Positions 1 to 8,348 are shown, counted from the first letter of the stretch. The stretch is DNA of 64,000 bases from Rhizobium sp. AC27/96 (GCF_001692325.1 NZ_LXKN01000010.1:1-64000); one strand, 5' to 3'. Notes: generated from the sequence alone by a model not told the origin. Numbers and translations are program-made.

Positions 1-32
1 GCACTTCTATCTTAGGTATGTGACTGGTCATA

Positions 33-1214
33 ATGGGCACATTACTCCTAACACTTAACAAGTGGGAGATCGTGTCCGGAGATTTAGGGGGCCACTACAC
101 GTGGAACGACATCGAATATGATGGACGTGATGAAGGTCACTTGGACTTTCCGGCTCTAAGCTACCCTCTAGATATGTCGTGGGAAATAACACGACGCTGC
201 AACCAACTTTGCAAACATTGTTACAACAATTCAACTGCGTCGGGATCGCATCCCAGTTGGGAGCAGCTTGAGACTGTTTTGGATGAACTAAGTGCAGTTC
301 AACTCAGGACTGTGACTGTAACGGGCGGCGAGCCTATGATGAGACGTGATTTTCGTCGTTTCTCGGAAAGGCTTTTAAAAATTGCGCACAACAGAATTTT
401 AAGCAGCAACGGGACGTTGATAACTGAAGATAATATTGGCTGGCTATCGGAGATATATAAGCAGGCCAGTATCAGCATAGATGTTAATGAGGAAAATCTA
501 TACGAGGATTTCCGCGGTAAATTAGGCACATACAAGAAATGTATCGAGGGAATTTCGCTCCTACGTCGATATGATGTCGATGTCTTAGCTCAGACAACAT
601 TGTCATCTATGAACATCGACAGGATTGAAGAGATGGCCGAATTCCTCCTTTCTCTAGGTGTTCGCTCGTGGAGCGTTCGACTACCGTTCAACAGCGGTCG
701 TGCAACTCACAATCATGATGTGTTTTTAAGTCGGTCAACTCTAATGGATCGTGCAAAGTATCTTTCCGATCTGAGGGAAAAGTACGCGCCACATTTCGAT
801 GATTTCAAGATAGGGGTCACATACTTGACCAGCTATCAGGAGCCATATTCCCCTACAAAGAATCCTAATAAGCTGATGACCTGCGCTGCGGCTACCGTAC
901 TCGCCACCTTGAACGCCGACGGCACGCTCGCACCTTGCGCACTCTTTTCTGAAACTGATTTCCGATCCGCTTCGATCTGGACTTCGAGCTTTAAGGAGCA
1001 ATGGCAAAACTCGCAGCCATTTAGAATGATGCGCTCAGTTCACTTGAGCGAAATAAGCGGCTGCGGCACATGTAAGAATTCACTTGGGAATTGTGGTGGC
1101 GGCTGTCGGGCTAAGAGCTATCTTGCTTATGGAACAATCCATCGGCCAGACAATGATTGTAACTACAGTGCCAATTCGGGAAAGCAGAAGGAAAAACTGC
1201 TTCATGATATCTGA
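33..1214 (+). CDS. Radical SAM/SPASM domain protein, possible peptide maturase
   Basis: The 393-residue protein carries the radical SAM cluster motif CNQLCKHC (C56, C60, C63), a GGEP motif at 98-101, and a C-terminal SPASM-type set of seven cysteines (C284, C302, C344, C347, C354, C358, C376) that would hold auxiliary iron-sulfur clusters. SPASM enzymes usually modify peptides (RiPP maturases) or activate partner enzymes; the substrate here is unknown and no precursor gene is visible downstream. An in-frame stop at 21-23 makes ATG 33 the first possible ATG, although its ribosome binding site is weak. The gene is visibly poorer in GC than its neighbours and ends about 100 bp from the 3' end of tRNA-Gln, which suggests acquisition by an integrated element extending left of the window. 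Family assignment is firm; the function is inferred. Confidence 0.9.
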   Translation: MGTLLLTLNKWEIVSGDLGGHYTWNDIEYDGRDEGHLDFPALSYPLDMSWEITRRCNQLCKHCYNNSTASGSHPSWEQLETVLDELSAVQLRTVTVTGGEPMMRRDFRRFSERLLKIAHNRILSSNGTLITEDNIGWLSEIYKQASISIDVNEENLYEDFRGKLGTYKKCIEGISLLRRYDVDVLAQTTLSSMNIDRIEEMAEFLLSLGVRSWSVRLPFNSGRATHNHDVFLSRSTLMDRAKYLSDLREKYAPHFDDFKIGVTYLTSYQEPYSPTKNPNKLMTCAAATVLATLNADGTLAPCALFSETDFRSASIWTSSFKEQWQNSQPFRMMRSVHLSEISGCGTCKNSLGNCGGGCRAKSYLAYGTIHRPDNDCNYSANSGKQKEKLLHDI

Positions 1215-1316
1215 CAGGAGTTCTTCATCCTGGGCAGGGTCGTCCGCGTTATCGGATGCCAAAACGACATCTGTAGCGATTGGAAAATCAGGAAAGTAGC
1301 GTTTTCTACGGAGAAT

Positions 1317-1390
1317 TGGCTGGGGAACCTGGACTCGAACCAAGATTAACGGAGTCAGAGTCCGTCGTTCTACCATTGAACTATTCCCCA
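1317..1390 (-). tRNA. tRNA-Gln (anticodon CTG)
   Basis: Read on the minus strand, the acceptor stem TGGGGAA pairs with TTCCCCA, followed by discriminator G and an encoded CCA. The anticodon stem ACGGA/TCCGT encloses the loop CTCTGAC, giving anticodon CTG, which decodes CAG. The T-arm word GGTTCGAGTCC is present. The 3' end faces the low-GC radical SAM gene, the usual orientation for a tRNA used as an integration site. Confidence 0.97.
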
Positions 1391-1627
1391 ACGACCGCCA
1401 CACGATGAAATCGTTCGCGGCGAAGGTTGCGCCTCTATAATAGAATTCGCCGCGGATGCAAATACTTTAAAGCGGACAAATGCAATTTTTTGAAAACAGG
1501 GAGCAGGTCCGGGATAACAGGTGAAAGCAGGCGCATCCAACTCCTTTCGCGGCGATCGATGTTCGCGCCGCCCGATAGGATCAATGCGGGATATTCCGAA
1601 TCCGTTAAAGCTGGCTTTTCGACCGCA

Positions 1628-2263
1628 TCACCAGCGCAGAATGCGCCGGCCGAGCACATAGCCCACGCCCGTGACCATGGCGATCGCGATCGGGTACCAG
1701 AGCAACACGAAGAGCGGGCTGTCATCCGTGCAGTTGGAGGCGTAGAAGGTTGCGGCGATACCGCTGGCTGCAAGCCCCGCAACAGCACCGGCAACACCAG
1801 GCCTTTCCGGCGCGCCGTGGCGCAATGCAAACAGGAAGCAGGCAAGCGGCCCGATCGACAGCAGCGGAATAAGCGTCAGGCAAAAGCGGGCATTGTGCCC
1901 GATCATCCGCGCGCTCCAGCTGTCCGCCGGCATGACCGCCATTTCGACGGCTGCGGCTGCAAGCAGCAGGATCGGTGCCGCCAGCAACGCCCAGCCCCAG
2001 ATGCGCAATGACACACCCGGCCGGCCGATGCGGAAGACGACGGCGCAAGCTGTCGCAGCAAGCGCGATAGTCACAACAAACTTGAACAGGAAACGAACGG
2101 TCTGCATGGCGCTGTCGATATCGCCGCGAAAACCGATCATCGCAAAGAAAAGCCCGCCGCTGATCAGGATACCCGCGACGACCGCCAAGGCGAGGGCCTT
2201 GCCGATCCGCGTGCGGACCGGCGCGTCCTGCGCCAGAAGATTGATGAGGTCATCGGTTTTCAC
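1628..2263 (-). CDS. nrsF: NrsF-type (DUF1109) membrane anti-sigma factor
   Basis: The 211-residue protein is almost entirely hydrophobic with about six predicted membrane segments, and a short N-terminal cytoplasmic stretch (KTDDLINLLAQDAPVRTRIG) typical of the DUF1109/NrsF family. Members hold a SigF-type ECF sigma factor inactive at the membrane until metal or redox stress. A GTG start at 2263 fits best: GGAG lies about 8 bases upstream and the reading frame overlaps the end of the sigma gene by 14 bp, suggesting translational coupling. C-terminal cysteine in SNCTDD (around residue 186) could take part in sensing, which is inference. The divergent bufferin operon is the expected target set of this regulator pair. 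Confidence 0.88.
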   Translation of the reverse strand: MKTDDLINLLAQDAPVRTRIGKALALAVVAGILISGGLFFAMIGFRGDIDSAMQTVRFLFKFVVTIALAATACAVVFRIGRPGVSLRIWGWALLAAPILLLAAAAVEMAVMPADSWSARMIGHNARFCLTLIPLLSIGPLACFLFALRHGAPERPGVAGAVAGLAASGIAATFYASNCTDDSPLFVLLWYPIAIAMVTGVGYVLGRRILRW

Positions 2264-2816
2264 TGGTCTCACTCCGATACAGGGCCGCAAGCACTTTCAG
2301 CGCGCGATGCAGCGCCACGCGCACCGCGCCTTCCGTCATCTTCAGCCGATCCGCCGTTTCCCGTACGCTGGTTCCCTCGACGGAAATCGAGCGCACGATC
2401 GTCTTCTGCGGATCCTTCAATTGTTCCAGCATACGATCGACGTCCAATCGCTCCAGGGCATCGGTCTGTTCTTCCGCCTCAAGGATATCGATCACATCGT
2501 CGATCGGTACGCTCACATGCCGTCCACGCCGCCTGAGACCGTCGATCAGCTTGTTCCGCACGATCGTCGATATCCACGGCCCGATCGGGCGCGATGCGTC
2601 CCAGGTTCCGCGTTTCAGGTGGATGGCAAGCAGCACTTCCTGAACCACGTCCTCGGCTTCGCTGGCCGGCGCCCCGAACTGATCGCAGCGCCGGCGCGCC
2701 ATGGCGCGCAGATACGGCGTCACCGCGGACAGGAAACGATGGTAGGCCTGCGCATCGCCGCCAATGGCGGCGCGCATCCAGACTGCCCATTCCTCTTCGC
2801 GCGCCGAATGACTCAC
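2250..2816 (-). CDS. sigF: ECF RNA polymerase sigma factor, SigF-like
   Basis: The 188-residue protein has an ECF layout: region 2 at about residues 20-90 (AEDVVQEVLLAIHLKRGTWD, then IGPWISTIVRNKLID) and region 4 at about 130-182 with the helix-turn-helix SVRETADRLKMTEGAVRVAL. It is co-transcribed with and overlaps nrsF, the expected partner anti-sigma. A GTG start at 2816 has AGGAG 7 bases upstream. However, a candidate promoter -10 element (2828-2833) is so close that the mRNA would be nearly leaderless; an internal ATG at 2777 is the alternative start. The same promoter word precedes the divergent bufferin operon, so autoregulation plus control of that operon is the natural reading. Confidence 0.92.
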   Translation of the reverse strand: MSHSAREEEWAVWMRAAIGGDAQAYHRFLSAVTPYLRAMARRRCDQFGAPASEAEDVVQEVLLAIHLKRGTWDASRPIGPWISTIVRNKLIDGLRRRGRHVSVPIDDVIDILEAEEQTDALERLDVDRMLEQLKDPQKTIVRSISVEGTSVRETADRLKMTEGAVRVALHRALKVLAALYRSETSENR

Positions 2817-2827
2817 CCGACATCTCC

Positions 2828-2856
2828 TCTACGCAGGACCGCAGACTTTCGTTACC
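2828..2856 (-). promoter_or_regulatory. Candidate SigF-type promoter of the sigF-nrsF operon
   Basis: On the minus strand GGTAAC (2856-2851) is followed after exactly 17 bases by CGTAGA (2833-2828). The same pair with the same spacing occurs before the divergent precursor gene. A GTAAC-type -35 with a CGT-type -10 is the usual form of ECF sigma promoters. The -10 lies only about 12 bases upstream of the GTG start. Confidence 0.7.
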
Positions 2857-2984
2857 GGCAACCGTCCATCTTTTTCAAGTCTTTTCGGCTTTTGGCCAAA
2901 AGTCCCCGTCCGGCAGGCAATCGGACCGAAACATATAGCCGGCACAGAATAATTTCGTATCGTTCAAAAAAAATTCGCGCCGGC

Positions 2985-3013
2985 TGTAACATCGCCCACG
3001 GACGCTCCGTAGA
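2985..3013 (+). promoter_or_regulatory. Candidate SigF-type promoter of the bufferin operon
   Basis: TGTAAC (2985-2990), 17 bases, then CGTAGA (3008-3013), 49 bp upstream of the first precursor start. It matches the element before sigF in both hexamers, apart from the first base of the -35, and in spacing. The shared word on two divergent strands inside one 250-bp intergenic region is the evidence for common ECF sigma control. Confidence 0.75.
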
Positions 3014-3061
3014 CCCTGATGCAAGCCAATGACGGCTCGCATCCATCTAGGAGACAGTCCC

Positions 3062-3328
3062 ATGAAGAACAGCATCCTCACCCTGGCCATTGCCGGCTCG
3101 CTCGCTTCGGCGCTTGCATCCATCGCCGTTCCCGCTGCTGCCGCAGACTCCAAGGAAAAGTGCTATGGCGTCGCGCTCAAGGGCCAGAACGATTGCGCCG
3201 CCGGCAAGCATGATTGTGCCGGCAAGTCGACCATGAGCTATGATAAGATGTCCTTCAAGCTCGTTCCCACAGGCACCTGCACGTCCATGAAGACCCCGAA
3301 GGGCCATGGCTCGCTGACCCCGGCCTGA
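3062..3328 (+). CDS. bufA1: DUF2282 bufferin precursor, first copy
   Basis: The 88-residue protein begins with a Sec signal peptide (residues 1-28, ending VPAAAA) and continues with a short core containing exactly four cysteines (C34, C45, C52, C73) in the pattern [16 protein letters not shown] ... CAG ... LVPTGTC. This is the signature of DUF2282 proteins, now known as bufferins: exported peptides whose cysteines are modified by a DUF692 enzyme to bind copper. Start ATG 3062 has GGAGA 9 bases upstream; an earlier in-frame ATG at 3029 lacks a site. A paralogue follows 46 bp downstream and the maturase genes come after it. Family call is firm; the exact modification is inferred from characterised relatives. 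Confidence 0.9.
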   Translation: MKNSILTLAIAGSLASALASIAVPAAAADSKEKCYGVALKGQNDCAAGKHDCAGKSTMSYDKMSFKLVPTGTCTSMKTPKGHGSLTPA

Positions 3329-3374
3329 TCTGAGCTCAGATCATCGATCCATTATCTGTTGCAAGGAGTTTGTC

Positions 3375-3659
3375 ATGAGCAGGATTTCAGCAGTCGCCCT
3401 CGCCGCCTCGGTCGCGACGGCAATGACATTGGCCGCCGGCGTCACCACCGCTTCAGCCGCCGACGCCAAGGACAAATGCTACGGCGTTGCCCTGAAAGGC
3501 CAGAATGATTGCGCAGCCGGTCCCGGCACCACCTGCGCCGGCACGTCGAAAGTCGATTATCAGCGCAATTCGTGGAAGCTGGTTCCCGCCGGAACCTGCG
3601 AAACGATCAAGACGCCGAACGGCCACGGCACGCTGATGCAGGGTCCGGCGCCTGTCTGA
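3375..3659 (+). CDS. bufA1: DUF2282 bufferin precursor, second copy
   Basis: The 94-residue paralogue has a signal peptide (about residues 1-29, ending TASAA) and the same four-cysteine core: C35 and C46 in [16 protein letters not shown], identical to the first copy over these 16 residues, then C54 and C75. The second loop is longer by one residue (PGTTCAGTS against KHDCAGKS) and Trp67 replaces Phe65. The tail carries a [12 protein letters not shown] extension. AAGGAG stands 7 bases before the ATG. There is no separate promoter visible in the 46-bp gap, so it should be translated from the same mRNA as the first copy. Conservation of the core with divergence of the signal peptide suggests an old duplication kept for function. 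Confidence 0.9.
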   Translation: MSRISAVALAASVATAMTLAAGVTTASAADAKDKCYGVALKGQNDCAAGPGTTCAGTSKVDYQRNSWKLVPAGTCETIKTPNGHGTLMQGPAPV

Positions 3660-3741
3660 CCAGACTGCAGTGACGCGGGGCGGCGCATGGTCCGCGCGCC
3701 GCCCTCCTTCCCGATCAAGCATGTCCAAGCGGAGGCTTGCA

Positions 3742-4596
3742 ATGAAACCGTCAGAACTTCCCCGCCGTTCCGGCGTCGGCTTCAAGCCGGAACATTTTGC
3801 GACGATAAACGCCGCCAGCCAGCCGATCGGCTTCTTCGAGGTGCACGCCGAAAACTACATGGGCGCCGGCGGACCGCCGCATGCCCAGCTTGGCAGGCTG
3901 CGCCAGGACTATGCTCTCTCTGTCCACGGCGTCGGCCTTTCCATCGGCTCGATGCAGCCACTCGACGCCGATCATCTTGCCCGCCTGAAGATCGTCTGCG
4001 ATCGCTACGAGCCGGAAAGCTTTTCCGAGCATCTGGCATGGTCGACCCACGATACGACCTTTCTGAACGACCTCCTGCCGCTCCCCTATACAGAGGCGAC
4101 CCTCGCCCAGGTCTGCGCCCATATCGATGAGGTGCAGACATTGCTCGGCCGCCAGATGCTACTGGAGAATCCGGCTACCTATCTGCTCTTCGAGGAAAGC
4201 ACGATCGAAGAGACGGAGTTTCTTGCCGAGGTCGTCCGCCGCACCGGCTGCGGCCTGCTGCTCGACGTCAACAATGTCTTCGTTGCCGCCACCAATCACA
4301 ACATGGATCCCCGCGCTTACCTCAAGCGCTTTCCGGTGCAATGCGTGCGCGAGATCCATCTGAGCGGCCATTCTGAAACCATTGACGATGCCGGCGCGCC
4401 GCTTCTGATCGACAGCCACGATACGCCGGTGAAAGACCCGGTATGGGCGCTCTATCAGGAGTTGATCGCCCGCACGGGTCCGATTGCCAGCCTGGTCGAA
4501 TGGGATAATGACGTGCCGGAATGGCCGGTTTTGAGGGCCGAGGCGGAGGCCGCCGACGCTATCCTTCGGCGCGCGGCCGAACTCCGGGCGGCATAG
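3742..4596 (+). CDS. bufB: DUF692 multinuclear iron oxidase (MNIO), bufferin maturase
   Basis: The 284-residue protein is a complete DUF692 TIM-barrel enzyme. Metal-ligand-rich motifs are visible in order: GVGFKPEH (11-18), [10 protein letters not shown] (31-40), VHGVGLSIG (61-69), SEHLAWS (95-101), LLENPATY (140-147), [10 protein letters not shown] (172-181), EIHLSGH (204-210), DSHDTPV (224-230) and [10 protein letters not shown] (252-261). MNIO enzymes use two or three iron ions to convert peptide cysteines to heterocycles; here the substrates should be the two preceding precursors. Start ATG 3742 has GGAGG six bases upstream; in-frame upstream codons have no such site. The next gene (DUF2063) begins 8 bp after the stop, consistent with the partner-protein arrangement typical of these clusters. 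Confidence 0.92.
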   Translation: MKPSELPRRSGVGFKPEHFATINAASQPIGFFEVHAENYMGAGGPPHAQLGRLRQDYALSVHGVGLSIGSMQPLDADHLARLKIVCDRYEPESFSEHLAWSTHDTTFLNDLLPLPYTEATLAQVCAHIDEVQTLLGRQMLLENPATYLLFEESTIEETEFLAEVVRRTGCGLLLDVNNVFVAATNHNMDPRAYLKRFPVQCVREIHLSGHSETIDDAGAPLLIDSHDTPVKDPVWALYQELIARTGPIASLVEWDNDVPEWPVLRAEAEAADAILRRAAELRAA

Positions 4597-4604
4597 GAGC
4601 AACC

Positions 4605-5360
4605 ATGTCTCTCTCGACGCAAACCGAATTCGCAGCAGCGCTCGTCGATCTCGATCGGGCGGTTCCGGAAGGACTTGAAGCCTGGAACGGCCCGCGTCCG
4701 GAGCGTCGCTTCGGCGTCTACCGCAACAACGTCGCCGTCGGGCTCATCGGTGCCCTGACCTCGCGCTTTCCGGCCGCCGAGAGCATCGTCGGCGAGGAAT
4801 TCTTCGCCGCCATGGCGCATGAATTCATCCGCCTGCATCCGCCACACTCGCCCCTGCTGCTGGCTTACGGCGACGACTTCGGTGATTTCGTCGGGAGTTT
4901 CGAGCCTGCGGGCGAAATCCCATACCTGCCCGATGTCATCAGGCTGGAAGTCGCCCGCGGCAAGGCCTATCACGCCGCCGATGCAATGCCGCTCGACGCC
5001 GCCTTGCTGGCCATGGTCGAGCCGGAAGGCCTGGCACGTTTGCGCTTCGTGCCGCATCCCTCAGCCTCGATCATTCGCTCCGCCTTTCCCATGATTACCA
5101 TCTGGGCAATGAACACCGGCGAAATCGAACTGGCTGATATCGAGGACTGGACGGGTGAGGATGCGCTTGTCGTCCGGCCGCAAATGACGGTTGAAGTGCA
5201 TCGCCCCCCCGCCGGTGGTGCCGTTTTTCTCGAGATGCTTGTTGCCGGCTCCAATCTCGGCAGCGCATTCGAGGCAGCTCTTGCCGAAGCACCGGATTTC
5301 GATCTTTCCGCCAACCTCGCCGGCGCGCTCGCGGCCGGCGCATTCATAACCATTCGCTGA
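4605..5360 (+). CDS. bufC: DUF2063 partner protein of the MNIO maturase
   Basis: The 251-residue protein has an N-terminal DUF2063 putative DNA-binding-like/partner domain (about residues 8-95, including RRFGVYRNNV and SRFPAAESIVGEEFF) followed by a C-terminal domain. In bufferin and related clusters this protein complexes with the DUF692 enzyme and presents the precursor peptide. AGGAG lies six bases before ATG 4605, and only 8 bp separate it from bufB. No missing motif is obvious. Function is inferred from family and gene order. Confidence 0.88.
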   Translation: MSLSTQTEFAAALVDLDRAVPEGLEAWNGPRPERRFGVYRNNVAVGLIGALTSRFPAAESIVGEEFFAAMAHEFIRLHPPHSPLLLAYGDDFGDFVGSFEPAGEIPYLPDVIRLEVARGKAYHAADAMPLDAALLAMVEPEGLARLRFVPHPSASIIRSAFPMITIWAMNTGEIELADIEDWTGEDALVVRPQMTVEVHRPPAGGAVFLEMLVAGSNLGSAFEAALAEAPDFDLSANLAGALAAGAFITIR

Positions 5361-5378
5361 ACGTCAGGGAGAACCGAC

Positions 5379-5864
5379 ATGCAAGAGCATATGATGACGG
5401 CCGGCGTGGCCGAACGCGAAACCGTGCCGCAGAGGCTGTATGGCGCCCTCAGGCTTCTCAACCGCATTCCGCACGATCTGATCGCGCTTGTCGCGCGCCT
5501 GTCGATTGCCGCCGTCTTCTGGCAGTCCGGCCAGACCAAGGTGGATGGCTGGCATGTGACCGACAATGCCGTTTATCTGTTCCAGACGGAATACAAGCTG
5601 CCCTTCATCGATCCGTGGATCGCCGCCCATATCTCGGCCTTCAGCGAACATTTCTTTCCGTTTCTGCTGGTCATCGGCTTCGCAAGCCGGCTGTCGGCGC
5701 TGGCCCTGCTGGGCATGACGCTCGTCATAGAGATATTCGTCTATCCCGATGCCTGGCCGACACATGGCACATGGGCAACCTGTTTCCTGGTGATCATCGC
5801 CGGCGGCCCGGGCCGTATCGCGCTCGACCATTTCATCGCCAGGCGGTTCCGCCGCTCCGCATAG
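5379..5864 (+). CDS. DoxX-family membrane protein of the bufferin operon
   Basis: The 161-residue protein shows about four membrane segments (roughly 36-52, 85-105, 108-125 and 133-150) and the DoxX-like pattern LSIAAVFWQSGQTKVDGW. DoxX proteins commonly close bufferin operons (the BufD position), but their biochemical role is not settled; roles in redox or quinone-linked membrane chemistry have been proposed. GGGAG precedes the ATG and the gap to bufC is 18 bp, so it belongs to the same transcription unit. No other operon member follows on this strand. Confidence 0.85.
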   Translation: MQEHMMTAGVAERETVPQRLYGALRLLNRIPHDLIALVARLSIAAVFWQSGQTKVDGWHVTDNAVYLFQTEYKLPFIDPWIAAHISAFSEHFFPFLLVIGFASRLSALALLGMTLVIEIFVYPDAWPTHGTWATCFLVIIAGGPGRIALDHFIARRFRRSA

Positions 5865-5931
5865 GGCTGAGGCGGCAGGAGCGCCGGTCAACGGCGCTCC
5901 ACAGCATGGCTTCCATAAAGCAATCCGCAGC

Positions 5932-6888
5932 CTATCGCAGGACGGGCTCTCCATGGAAGCGGCGCTGCGACGGCTTCGAGACGCCGAAGCCGACTTCCAT
6001 CATCAAGCGCGGCTTCTGCGTGGGAACCGTGCCCATGTGAAAGCCAAAGGGATCTTCCACAAAGCCGGAACCGGCTTTGCCGGTCAGCGTCACCGCGCTC
6101 GCTTTTCCATAGTAATCGAGCACTTCATCTGCCGAATGCCCGACAAGCAGAGTGAGCTGATGCTTGACGCGCCGCCGCCTGTGGCTGCCCTTGACGAAAA
6201 CGTGCGGCCCGGTGCCCTCGTCCACATCGACCAGGTTGAAGAAGAACTTCAGCATTCGCCAGTCGTCGAGATCGAAGTGATATTTATCGAGCGACGCCAT
6301 GCTTCTGTCCGCTTCCGAAGCCTGCGTCGGAAAGCTCCACCAGATGCGCGTGGTGATCACCTTGGCCTGGCCACCCAGATATTGGCGGGCGACATCGATC
6401 AGCAACGGATCGCGCTGTACCGCCATGACGGCCGCGCAATCGAGCGAACGCTCGAAGAAATGCCCGGAAAGGATCGGGCGCACGAAACGGGCTTCCGCCT
6501 CCTTGTGTTCACCCGCGACGAATTCGAGCTTTCGATTGAAATTGCCGAAGCAGCCCGTGGTCTGGGCGAATTCGGTGATCTCACGATGAATATGATCGGG
6601 CAGCATCAGGCCCGGATAGATGCCATCCGTCCGCAATGCATTGACGACGGTGCTGCGTTCGAGCCCGCCGAACATGGAGGCACCGGAAACCGGAAGCGTG
6701 ACGGGCTGTCTGGTGGCAAACCAATGCATCCGTCGAAACGGCAATGTCCGCGCCAGCAGGAACATCGGCAACCAGGCGGGATTTTCCCGAAGATCGGTCA
6801 GGTAAGTCGGTATCCTAACAGCCATTCGCTTGAAGCGACCGCCCTGCCTGGCGATGGACTCCAAGTCCTTTGCCGGGGAATTGTGCAT
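5932..6888 (-). CDS. PhyH-like Fe(II)/2-oxoglutarate dioxygenase family protein
   Basis: The 318-residue protein shows the double-stranded beta-helix facial triad expected of phytanoyl-CoA dioxygenase relatives: HxD in YHFDLDDW (about 207-214), GPHVFVKGSH about 30 residues later, and a distal histidine plus arginine in FHMGTVPTQKPR (about 284-295). The substrate cannot be told; relatives oxidise lipids, small molecules or natural products. ATG 6888 with AAGGA just upstream is preferred to a longer reading starting at 6936. It lies on the opposite strand, converging on the DoxX gene, so it is probably not part of the bufferin unit. Confidence 0.75.
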   Translation of the reverse strand: MHNSPAKDLESIARQGGRFKRMAVRIPTYLTDLRENPAWLPMFLLARTLPFRRMHWFATRQPVTLPVSGASMFGGLERSTVVNALRTDGIYPGLMLPDHIHREITEFAQTTGCFGNFNRKLEFVAGEHKEAEARFVRPILSGHFFERSLDCAAVMAVQRDPLLIDVARQYLGGQAKVITTRIWWSFPTQASEADRSMASLDKYHFDLDDWRMLKFFFNLVDVDEGTGPHVFVKGSHRRRRVKHQLTLLVGHSADEVLDYYGKASAVTLTGKAGSGFVEDPFGFHMGTVPTQKPRLMMEVGFGVSKPSQRRFHGEPVLR

Positions 6889-7367
6889 AGCTATCCTTTC
6901 CGCACACGTGCAAACCCATGGCAACAGGCCCAACATCCTGTTGAGTTAATTCTTTGAACCTAAACATTTATTCGCGGCAGTGGGGTCTCTGCTGCACTGC
7001 GGCAGATAGAAGCCGGACGACCTCGGTCAAGGGGGCGGAAATTCACAATCTTGATTTAAACGGTAGAATTTTCCGCTTTGGCACGCTGGGCTTTCGAAAC
7101 CGTTTTTGAGAGCGCACGGACCAGTTGTTTTTCGAGTTTTCTGGCCCGAAAACTGCCCGACTTTATACATGCAGAAACATTTCATTTGCCGTTGCTTAGG
7201 ACAATCACGCTATTAGACACTGAGCAAGCGCATGCAGAACGACGACCTCGAAACGTTGCGGCAATACGGTTTGACGGCAGTTGGGATTTTGACAGTCTTC
7301 TAACAGTCACAATCCTGTTTGCATTATTGGCTAAACGAGCGGAAACTTGTGAAAGAGGCCTCCACAT
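6889..7367. other. Intergenic region without a recognised gene
   Basis: This stretch of nearly 480 bp is richer in A+T than its surroundings and separates two divergent genes (the PhyH-like gene to the left, DUF1003 to the right). It should contain both promoters. I see no convincing small gene, terminator or known RNA. GAGG about 10 bases before ATG 7368 is the likely ribosome binding site of the right-hand gene. Confidence 0.5.
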
Positions 7368-8285
7368 ATGACAGATACGAAGACCTTTGATCCGGCGGAC
7401 GGGATCGTCGACTTCGATGCCGGCGAAGGCGAAGCCGCGACCGTGGTGGAGATGGACGACTATACCAAAAGCCTCGCCCAGGCGAAGGCCAAGTCCGTCA
7501 AGCTCATCGATGCCATCACAGGCCAGACGCTGAAAAAGAAGGACGCCGTACACGTCGATGACCTCCGCCCCTCGCTTGCGGATTTCATGCGGCTGAAACA
7601 TCCCGAACTGCGCGCCGACGACTATATCAGCCGCAAGGTGATGGACGATTATCGCGCCCAATATATTGCCGAGCTTCTGACCGACGAACGGGGTGAGCTT
7701 TCCACCCTCGAGGACGAGGTGGTCGAAAGCCTGAAGACGCATGATACACTCGCAGAAAACATCGAAGAGGATTATGAAGACCACCGCTCCATTGGCGACC
7801 GGATGGCCGACGGCGTCGCCATATTCGGCGGCAGCTGGACCTTCATCATCTCCTTCTGTCTGTTCCTGACCGTATGGATGGGCATCAATGTGCTCATGGG
7901 CGAAAAGACGGCTTTCGATGCCTATCCCTTCATTCTGCTGAACCTCATTCTCTCGACGATCGCCGCCCTGCAGGCTCCGATCATCATGATGAGCCAGCGC
8001 CGCCAGGAACAGAAGGATCGCCTGCGCGCCCTCAACGACTACAAGGTGAACCTGAAGGCCGAACTGGAAATCCGCCACCTGCATGAAAAGGTCGATCACC
8101 TCCTCAATCGCCAATGGGAGCGGCTGACCGAAATCCAGCAGATCCAGATCGAGATGATGCTGGAGCAGGCCAAGGCCGCGACGCGGGCGATAAAAGCCAA
8201 CAAGGTCACGAAGGCCAAGACCAGCGCCCTGAAGAGCCTCTTCGGCAAGGTCAAGGATCCCGAGCCGGACGATTCGCTGAATTAG
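7368..8285 (+). CDS. DUF1003 membrane protein
   Basis: The 305-residue protein carries a DUF1003 core at about residues 140-240: DRMADGVAIFGGSWTFII, two membrane helices (about 155-172 and 188-205), then LILSTIAALQAPIIMMSQ and the basic stretch RLRALNDYKVNLKAELEI. The flanks are soluble: an acidic N-terminal third and a charged, probably coiled-coil C-terminal tail (about 215-290). The family is widespread, and its role is unknown; a link to ion transport has been suggested only by analogy. A strong hairpin terminator follows the stop. Confidence 0.88.
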   Translation: MTDTKTFDPADGIVDFDAGEGEAATVVEMDDYTKSLAQAKAKSVKLIDAITGQTLKKKDAVHVDDLRPSLADFMRLKHPELRADDYISRKVMDDYRAQYIAELLTDERGELSTLEDEVVESLKTHDTLAENIEEDYEDHRSIGDRMADGVAIFGGSWTFIISFCLFLTVWMGINVLMGEKTAFDAYPFILLNLILSTIAALQAPIIMMSQRRQEQKDRLRALNDYKVNLKAELEIRHLHEKVDHLLNRQWERLTEIQQIQIEMMLEQAKAATRAIKANKVTKAKTSALKSLFGKVKDPEPDDSLN

Positions 8286-8315
8286 GCCGACAGGAAGAGC
8301 TGTATTGTGATGACC

Positions 8316-8348
8316 CGGCCGGCCCTCATGCGCCGGCCGTTTTCTTTC
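8316..8348 (+). terminator. Rho-independent terminator after the DUF1003 gene
   Basis: CGGCCGGC (8316-8323) pairs with GCCGGCCG (8332-8339) around an 8-base loop, followed by TTTTCTTTC. The structure overlaps the last codons of the convergent efflux gene. Confidence 0.85.

Noticed and set aside
99..114. A CACGTG word in the radical SAM gene as a second parS
   Set aside because: Only about 10 of 16 bases match the consensus and it lies inside a low-GC foreign-looking gene.
1080..1403. Short frames overlapping the radical SAM end and tRNA-Gln
   Set aside because: They cross a tRNA gene and show no conserved pattern.
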